Shown here: positions 57,438 to 64,000 of the stretch, one piece after another
Position numbering within the stretch: position 1 is the first letter of the stretch
How the letters are laid out: each line of letters opens with the position of its first letter
Source: Cepaea nemoralis
Lineage: Eukaryota; Mollusca; Gastropoda; Stylommatophora; Helicidae
NCBI GenBank assembly: GCA_014155875.1
Contig: JACEFZ010027113.1
Span: forward strand, 279,017 to 343,016
Reading direction: 5' to 3'
Length of the DNA: 64,000 nucleotides
Translations under genes and position numbers: made by a program
Notes under the pieces: generated by a model
Told to the model about the DNA's origin: nothing
Seen by the model: only the letters and a program-made list of their open reading frames with translations
Databases searched by the model: none

Positions 57438-57485
57438 GGTTGGTTGGTTGGTTTGGTTGGTTGGTTGGTTGGTTGATTGGTTAGT
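57255..57485 (+). repeat. TTAG/TTGG tetranucleotide tail of the RNase H LINE
   Basis: Starts with TTAG units and drifts to TTGG units and back. On the element's strand this is a CTAA/CCAA tail, like 49276-49395. Confidence 0.93.
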
Positions 57486-60400
57486 CGACAGATCATCCTC
57501 ATTGCACATCGAACCATTCAGTCCATAAGTGCTCGAATCCCCTCCTCAGAAAAGCGTGTAACTGCTAACGACACCAGTTCTGTGTTGGTTTATCAATCTT
57601 CTTTGGCTTCCTGTGTAGTGTTCTTGTTTGGCCACATCTTTTTTTAATTTGCTGTTCTCGCAGTCTGACCATGGTTGTAGATTCGCAGTCATCACTTGTA
57701 CTTCCGCTTGCCCTGGCACGAAGATGAAACTAATCTTTGCCGGCCCAGACCGCTCCAGAGACAGCAACCACTCTCTTCGGATCCACCCCGTCTCTATCTT
57801 CTTGAGCATGCTCATTGAGTCACTAAGGAAACATGCCCTAGTGAATGTCTGTGTCTCGAGCCATGTTATTGCTTTACTTACTGCCATGACTTCTATAGTC
57901 AGGCTACTTGTGGTCTCAACAAAAGCACCAGAGTCCTCCTTCACAATTCTCCCTCCTTCCTGAGCCGTAAAGGCCCATGAGCTTCTGACGTGTCGGACGA
58001 CCGACCCATCTGTGTAAATGACAGTATCACCGTCTAACGAATTCTTGTCTGCATTTTCTGTAGAGTTGTATGTAAGCAGAAAAAGACGTACAGAAATATG
58101 TTAGCACTTGTACCCACTCCTCGCTAGGTTCTAAGTTCTCAAGTGAACACACCTATTGAAGAATGTCTTCGGCTTGACCATCCACGACCTTCTTCTTTCA
58201 TAATTTCACGATGCGGTGGATGTTGTGTGTTTGCGTTAACTCTGAGCTTTGCAAATTTGTATGTCTTCAATGGTTGGAAAATCAAGAAGGTAGCGCATCG
58301 CCCTGCATGCTGTATCTCTTGTACATCCAAGAATAATGCGCGTAGCTTCGTTCTGTATTCTTTCCATCCTTTGCTATCAGCTTATGGCTGAGAATCAGGA
58401 TCGCCATCGCATACTCCATAACTGAAAGGACCAAACCCTCGTAAAGAAGCCTTAGATGGCGTTGCTCACAGTTTGCAGCCGCCACCACCCGCATCGCAGC
58501 CAAACCCCGCTTGAGCTTTGTTATCACCTGGTCTACGTGCTCAGTATAAACTAGGCTTCGATCAAATCGTATCCCCGGGTAATTCATTGCCTGTGTTATT
58601 TCCACCTTCACTGAACCAAGATTTACAGTTGACGTTAGATTGTTGACAATATGGTTATTCACATAGAACCATGTCACTGTTGCCTTTGTAGGGTTGACCA
58701 TTGCCCCAGCTTCAACACACCAAATGCTTATGCGATTGAGTTCGGTTTGTAGTTCCACTGCAACCTGATCTCTATCCTTGCCTGACGATACACTAAAACA
58801 TCGTCTGCATACGACAATGTCCTCCCCGGTCCTATGATTTGCATGCTGGTGATTCTCACAATGTAGGCGTTGAACAGCACCGGAGATAGTGGTGATCCCT
58901 GTGGTAGGCCAGCATATATTGTTGTTGGTTCTGAAGTCCAACTGCCACATCTAAAGACTACCTTCCGTTGGAAGAGGGCTGCAGCGATCCAACTAAGAGG
59001 GAAAGGACTTATCTTGAGTTCAAGAAGCCGAAGCATTAAAAAAAAATCCAATGGTACTCTGTTGTACGCGTTCTCAAGATCAATCGCTGCAGCAAATGTT
59101 TCAGTGCCTGAGTGGAAACCTTCATAGACATTATGGGCAAAAACGGCTGCATTCGTCCAGGTTTCTCTTTTTGGACGATACCCTCCCAGGGTAGGTGGGA
59201 AAAGACCTTGCCTCTCTAGCCGGCTTAATGTTTTTTTTTTTCTGGCAATTAACTTCTCCAGAAGCTTGCCTATTGTATTCTGCATGGTTATTACTCGATA
59301 TCCCTGAATTTTTGAGTGGTCTTTGCCTGGCTTCGGCAAGGGAATCAGATAGCTGTGTAACCAATCCTCCTTGATGCTAGCACTCCTCTATACTGTTGTT
59401 GTACATGTCTGCTAGTTTCTCTAGCTCGTTGTCGGTACACCTATTGATGTCGTATCTTATGCCATCTGGCCCTAGAGCGCTGGTTTTTGATCGTCGAAGC
59501 ACAGCCTTGATTTCTTTCACTGTCACTGTGTCTTCATCTGAAATGTTCTGGGCCTTGCACCTGTCTGAGGTGACCTCCTTGGCAAGATTTCTGCCTCTCA
59601 TGTCTGCCTGGTTGCTCTGCTGTAGATAGCGTTCGAAGAGGGCTTTGCCCTTGTTCTCGTCAGTCCTCTGCCAGATGAGGTCAGCACCTTGGAAGTCAGA
59701 AATCTCTTATTCTTGACTACCCACTCATGCTTTTATGTAGTCACCAGAACAATTTTAGTGACTTGTCAGAGCTTACTCTGTGACATACCTCTGCCCATTT
59801 TCACTTTTAACCACTTTAACCAGTTTTTTTAAAAAGTAGCTTTCTTTTGTGTGCAGCTCTATTGCTAAGTGCATCCAGGGATTAGGATGGCAACTCTGTT
59901 CTTCTTGGCGTTTTGCCATTTCCTTACAGCACTACGCTTATCCACCCAGGCCTTCTCCACGTCAACATTTCACCAAGATGGCTGCTCCTAGCTTTTTTTT
60001 CCCTACCCTGAAGCTTTCTGCGCTTGTCGCGCCTTATTTTACTCACCACATCTGCTCCTGTACTGTCATACTGGAAAGTCTTGACCGTTGACTTGTGCTG
60101 CCTGGTTCTGCCTTTCTCCACCAATATGCTGCAAGGGTGGTGGTCGCTGCCGTGGTACCCTAGACACCCCATCTACACAATGTAGTGAGTGAAGGAGAAA
60201 CCAGCGCCAGATCAATAGCACTGTCTTCATCACCTGGACGGCTTGCTGTCCTGGTGACACAGCCACTGTTGATACAACCAGGTCAATGGTTTCAAGTGCA
60301 GTCTCGAGCTCCTCCCCTTGTGTTTTGGGGGAAAATGTTTTCCCATGATCCGCCTTTAGCGTTGAAATCGCCACCGAAAATAACATTTCTCTCGTGACCT

Positions 60401-60927
60401 AATATGTCACTTAAGCACTGCCACTTCTGGGAATCCACACTCGCCTTACGGTCATAAACATTAACCAACACAAATGTAGACCGGGTTGAACTCTAACCGC
60501 CTGTATTTGAATGTCGTCATTGTCCCAACTCGACATGTCTAGCTCTGAAGCCACCATACTGTCGCGAATAAGAATCGCCATTCCCAGATGTCGCTTGTTG
60601 TAGAAACATTTGAAGCCGGCAATTTGGAGTAGCTGCTCATCCAGTCTCGTCTCCCGGAGCGCTGCAATGTCATTCCTGTATACCAGGTTTTCCAGAATAG
60701 GGCCTTGTTGTTTTAAACTGGCACAGTTCCAATATAGAATACGAGTAATCCTGAAGTCCAGACGGTCACGTTTGAGTCTAAAACGTCTTACCCCATCTCG
60801 TATGCCTTACCGTTTGAGGCCACCCTGCCGCCCCCGTCGCCTTGCTGGGTTGACTGCCCTCCGCACGAAGCACAGACGTTGTTCCGCCATGTTGAAAAAC
60901 CGAACACCACAGAAACACACACTTATG
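57255..60927 (-). mobile_element. nearly complete RNase H LINE, inactive
   Basis: It is flanked by caactgtgcct / caactgtacct (57244-57254, 60928-60938), derived from the host minisatellite. Minus strand: a start-like MAEQRLCFVRRAVNPARRRG at about 60890, endonuclease remnants with VIFGGDFNAK (60360s), then reverse transcriptase pieces ALGPDGIRYDINR, KDHSKIQGYRVITMQNTIGK, FAAAIDLENAYNRVPLDFFL (motif A), AGLPQGSPLSPVLFNAYIV and LSYADDVLVY (motif C). Next come LDRSLVYTEHVDQVITKLKR-type text and RNase H scraps (SSLTIEVMAV, DSMSML). It ends in a (CTAA)n-type tail, seen on + as TTAG/TTGG units at 57255-57485. Frameshifts near 58730, 59340, 59620 and in the endonuclease make it dead. Confidence 0.9.
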
Positions 60928-61190
60928 CAACTGTACCTCCGATAGATCAGTTCAGTTATACAGTGTGATTTGTTGCATTCTGTTCGCAACTGTTCCTCCG
61001 ATAGGCAGGTTAAGTTAAACATTGGGACCTGTGACATTCTAATCACACTTGTACCTCCGATAGATCACTTATACAGTATGATATGTTACAATCTTGTCAC
61101 AGTTGCATTCTGATATATTAGTTAAACTTTGTGTCTGCGGTATTCTTGTCACAATTGTATCTCCAGTAGTTCAATTCAGTTCATTAAAAA
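60928..61190 (+). repeat. 57-bp minisatellite, right block
   Basis: Continuation of 57100-57254: aactgtacctccgatagatc, agttcagttatacagtgtga and later worn units. Confidence 0.88.
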
Positions 61191-61299
61191 ATATATTTGA
61201 TTTTGGCATTTTAATTCAGTTTTCACTTCACAAAGCAGTTAGACTGCAGCAGATCTCCAACACTTCCTGTTTCTTGCTAAGATGGTGGTATTTCTAGTC

Positions 61300-61767
61300 C
61301 ATCTGCTAATGTTTTACTCACATTTACATCAATGTCTTACACTTCCATTAGTTTAATAGCACATTTCCAGTCCATCTCTTGATGTTGTACTCACATTTGC
61401 ATCGTTGTCTTACACTTACAGCAGTCTGTTTCCTGTCCATCTGTTGATGTTATACTCACATTTACATCGATGGTTTACACTTCCAGCAATCTGTTTCCTG
61501 TCCATCTCTTGATGTTATACTCACATTTACATCGATGGTTAACACTTCCAGTAGTCTGTTTCCAGGTCCATCTCTTGATGTTATACTCACATTTACATCG
61601 ATGTCTTACACTTCCAGTAGTCTGGTTCCTGTCCATCTACTGATGTTATACTCACATTTACATCGATGTCTTACAGTTCCAGTAGTCTGTTTCCTGTCCA
61701 TCTACTGATGTTATACTCACATTTACATCGATGTCTTACAGTTCCAGTAGTCTGTTTCCTGTCCATC
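61300..61767 (+). repeat. 64-bp minisatellite, about seven copies
   Basis: The unit includes cctgtccatctgttgatgtt and atactcacatttacatcgat, then gtcttacacttccagtagtc. It is ended by the LTR at 61768. Confidence 0.93.
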
Positions 61768-62784
61768 TGTAGCGTAGCGTCAGCTACGAGATAAGGAATC
61801 ATCAACGTGCTGCGGATAGACTTTCAAAGAATAAAAAAAATAAGTCACGGGAAAAGACGAGACTGAATAGCTCGTAATTCTAGACAGAGTAAAGGTCCCA
61901 GAACCAGTCTAATCTTCTGACAGTGTTCAGGCAGACGGAATGGCGTACAACTATACTGGTTTGATACAGACAGTCTGCCAAGGTTTTTAGCTACGTTGCC
62001 TGAAATAAAACAAAGCTCGAGCCCCCAACTCTAATCCCTCTCACCGACACGGAGAAACAGAGTAAATATTAAAAGAGACAAACTTTCATATCTCTCACAC
62101 TACTATGACTAAGGTTTAAATTTGGTAACAACTAGAGTTTGTAAAATTAAAAACACATTTAAAATTTTAAAATAGTAACACTTTGGGGGGGCTCCACTGG
62201 AGGAGCCTGTACATAAAAAAGGGGTACACTTCCCTGTATCCTATTGCATATCTAATATGGTTGAATCTACTAGAATGTCTAATCATTGACGAAACTCTTT
62301 GGCCTTTGAATATTTTGGTTGAATGAGATGGTGGGGTGGTGGCCAACGGGAAGTTTGCCATTATCTTCTGGGTTTTCCGCTTACACATGCGTGTAAAACC
62401 CCAGTTAGTAGGCAAAGTGAATGGGGAGTGATGCTCCACAAGAGTGGTCACACAGTTTGGCGCATCTAAAGCTGGGCGCGAAGGGGTCAAATCCTTCTAA
62501 TCTACTGACCAAAATGTCAGGTACAAAAACTTTTCTCTAGGATCTCTTAATTATTTAAATATATTTATGGCCTAATACTGCCAAAGATAAAACTCTTTAA
62601 AACTTTAAAGTATTTTATAGAGCCTAGCGGGCTGCGATAGTTCCTACACCGACGTCTAGATTTCGAAAGAACGAGGTTAGCTATTTTTTCCGGCCGGAAG
62701 TGGGCGTGCCAGGGTCGTTTCCTTTAATTTATCCGACCAAATTGAAAAGTCGTAGCCAAATTTGTAGGGTTTTGGGTGGGTACA
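61768..62784 (-). repeat. candidate 3' LTR of a Ty3/gypsy element
   Basis: On + it starts TGTAGCG at the abrupt end of the minisatellite and ends GGGTACA, giving TG...CA ends. On the minus strand it has a TATA-like ctataaaata at 62611-62620. Minus-strand purine-rich text (ggggaaagagg, 62802-62816 region) lies just inside. The partner LTR would be beyond the window, so the ends are provisional. Confidence 0.5.
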
Positions 62785-62819
62785 CTACTTTTTTTAAAAT
62801 TTAGCCTCTTTCCCCAAAC

Positions 62820-64000
62820 CTAGTATAACGTATTATTTCCACTAGAGTAATAACTCAAATTTGCAGTAGATTTTGCTATAGCCCTGGGGTGTCTATACAT
62901 AGAAAAAAAAGGAATAAAAACGCAATTAAATTCTTCTATAATTTCTAAGGGTTTACAAGGATTCTTCCCCCAAATTTTAACAAAGAAAAATGGGGGAGTG
63001 GGGGACTTCGTCACATATGCCCCCCCGTTTAAAGTAAACCCCAGAATTCGGGGGTTTACTCCAACCAGCACAACACAGATTTTTTTGGCCTTACTCCAAC
63101 AACCCTGGAACATATGGACCCGTCTCCCCCTCTTCTTCCGTGAACAATTCCCATGAAAACCCCGCTTCTTCGTTTTTAAGACATCTTCTAGAAAACCCCC
63201 TCCCCGATGTCGTTTCCATGGGAAACCCATGAACCTGGTCGTCCCCCCCATTTCTCTATTCTGAATTCCAGAGAGTGTTCTCCCCTAAAGGGAAAAAGGG
63301 TTATGGTTGGGGGCAGTAACAGGGAATGATTTTGTCGGACTGGGGCAGTACTTTTTTCTCGTGTTTTCTGTGTCACCTTTAATCCCCAGGTTATCTGTGG
63401 CATAGGGGCATGGAATCTGGAATTCGTCTCATCTTCCCCGATTTAGACGTCTCCGAATAGGTTGAAGAGACATCATTCACTGTCTCCCGAGGCGTCAAGG
63501 GATACTCCATCGCTGAGTTATCCCCCCTTCGACCACATTTTCCCCGAAATGCCCTCAGATGCACCGGTGGATCATTTAATCTTTTTACCGGTTCCTAATT
63601 AAATACTGGGAAAAACTTCCAATTACCCTGAATGTTTAATTTGTAATGGGGGCGAGACACATTATCGAATAAGGAATGGCCCTTGCCAAACCCCTATCTA
63701 AAGGTTACCCCCTTGGGTGATAATACCAATACTTATCACCACTTTGGTGGATTTCCACCCTGAGTAGGCGGAACCAAAAGGCACTCTTTACATGACCGAC
63801 AATCGTTTGATATCCCGGGGCATCCCCGGCCAAAATAGGAAATAAAGCCCTTTTGGGTGGGGCTTTTATCCCCCTAGCCCACCTCCGAGATGGAGTGTAC
63901 CTTTGAAGACATGGTTGCGATACCTTTTTGGGGACCAAAACTGTTCGTGGACGTGATCCATAGTTTTCCCCCCCTTAAACCCCGTAATAACAAGTTTTTT
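62820..64000 (-). pseudogene. Ty3/gypsy integrase region, heavily frameshifted
   Basis: Read on the minus strand across frames: VLVPKK at the right edge, then RALF shifting to FLFWPGMPRDIKRLSV and CKEC. This is the zinc-binding region of integrase (the YWPGM..DI......C..C pattern). Further on, an NSAMEYPLTPRETVND-like stretch fits the core-domain end (A-L-L-x-Y-R-N-T-P-R). Beyond that, TAPVRQNHSLLLPPTITLF and KKRGRRVHMFQG-type text fits the C-terminal basic tail. Orders and spacings fit one integrase, but nearly every segment is in a different frame, and C/G runs are abnormally frequent. Decay or poor base-calling could both explain this. Confidence 0.7.

Overview
This is eukaryotic, almost certainly metazoan, nuclear DNA. 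It has spliced exons with GT-AG introns, many decayed non-LTR retrotransposons (RTE-like, an RNase H-bearing I/jockey-like family, and a family ending in a C2H2 zinc finger), LTR elements, Tc1, mariner and hAT remnants, tRNA-derived SINEs and many minisatellites. The mix suggests a lophotrochozoan invertebrate such as a mollusc, but that is inference. No bacterial operon, CRISPR array or phage is present.

The only host gene recognised with confidence is on the + strand in the first quarter. Seven small exons between 2197 and 15954 join in frame into the C-terminal penta-EF-hand domain of a calpain-type protein (169 residues and a stop). Its introns hold a 39-bp minisatellite, a 37-bp satellite of about 1.7 kb, 57-bp and 41-bp arrays, a Tc1 fragment, an RNase H LINE fragment and a hAT MITE. 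The 5' part of the gene lies off the left edge or was not found. A second, weak candidate is a first coding exon at 49758-49884.

From 16 to 24 kb there are SINEs, a 49-bp array with a SINE inserted in it, a decayed jockey-like LINE and an RTE fragment. From 24.6 to 32.1 kb there is one zinc-finger LINE, split by a nearly pristine gag-only LTR retrotransposon (26657-29833; 230-bp LTRs with one difference; GCTG target duplication; tRNA-His-type primer site) and, further on, by a tRNA-derived SINE with its own target duplication. From 32.6 to 41 kb there are hAT MITEs, a mariner fragment, a dimeric minisatellite, hAT transposase remnants and further LINE ends.

From 42 to 49.7 kb there is a readable nest. 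A 56-bp minisatellite took RTE inserts. One RTE copy took an LTR-like insert (44356-45933) and, in its 3' tail, an RNase H LINE with a 5' inversion (46071-49413). That LINE then took a second LTR-like insert of the same family (46379-48313). Each step is bounded by a target-site duplication.

From 50 to 56 kb there are zinc-finger LINE and RTE pieces joined at a (GATA)n tract, a scrambled rDNA pseudogene (18S start twice, an internal 18S piece and a 28S piece), an internally deleted LINE and a 470-bp compound tetranucleotide tract. From 56.5 to 61.8 kb there are a hAT MITE, a nearly complete RNase H LINE inserted in a 57-bp array, and a 64-bp array. The right end (61768-64000) is a minus-strand Ty3/gypsy element: a candidate LTR and a heavily frameshifted integrase.
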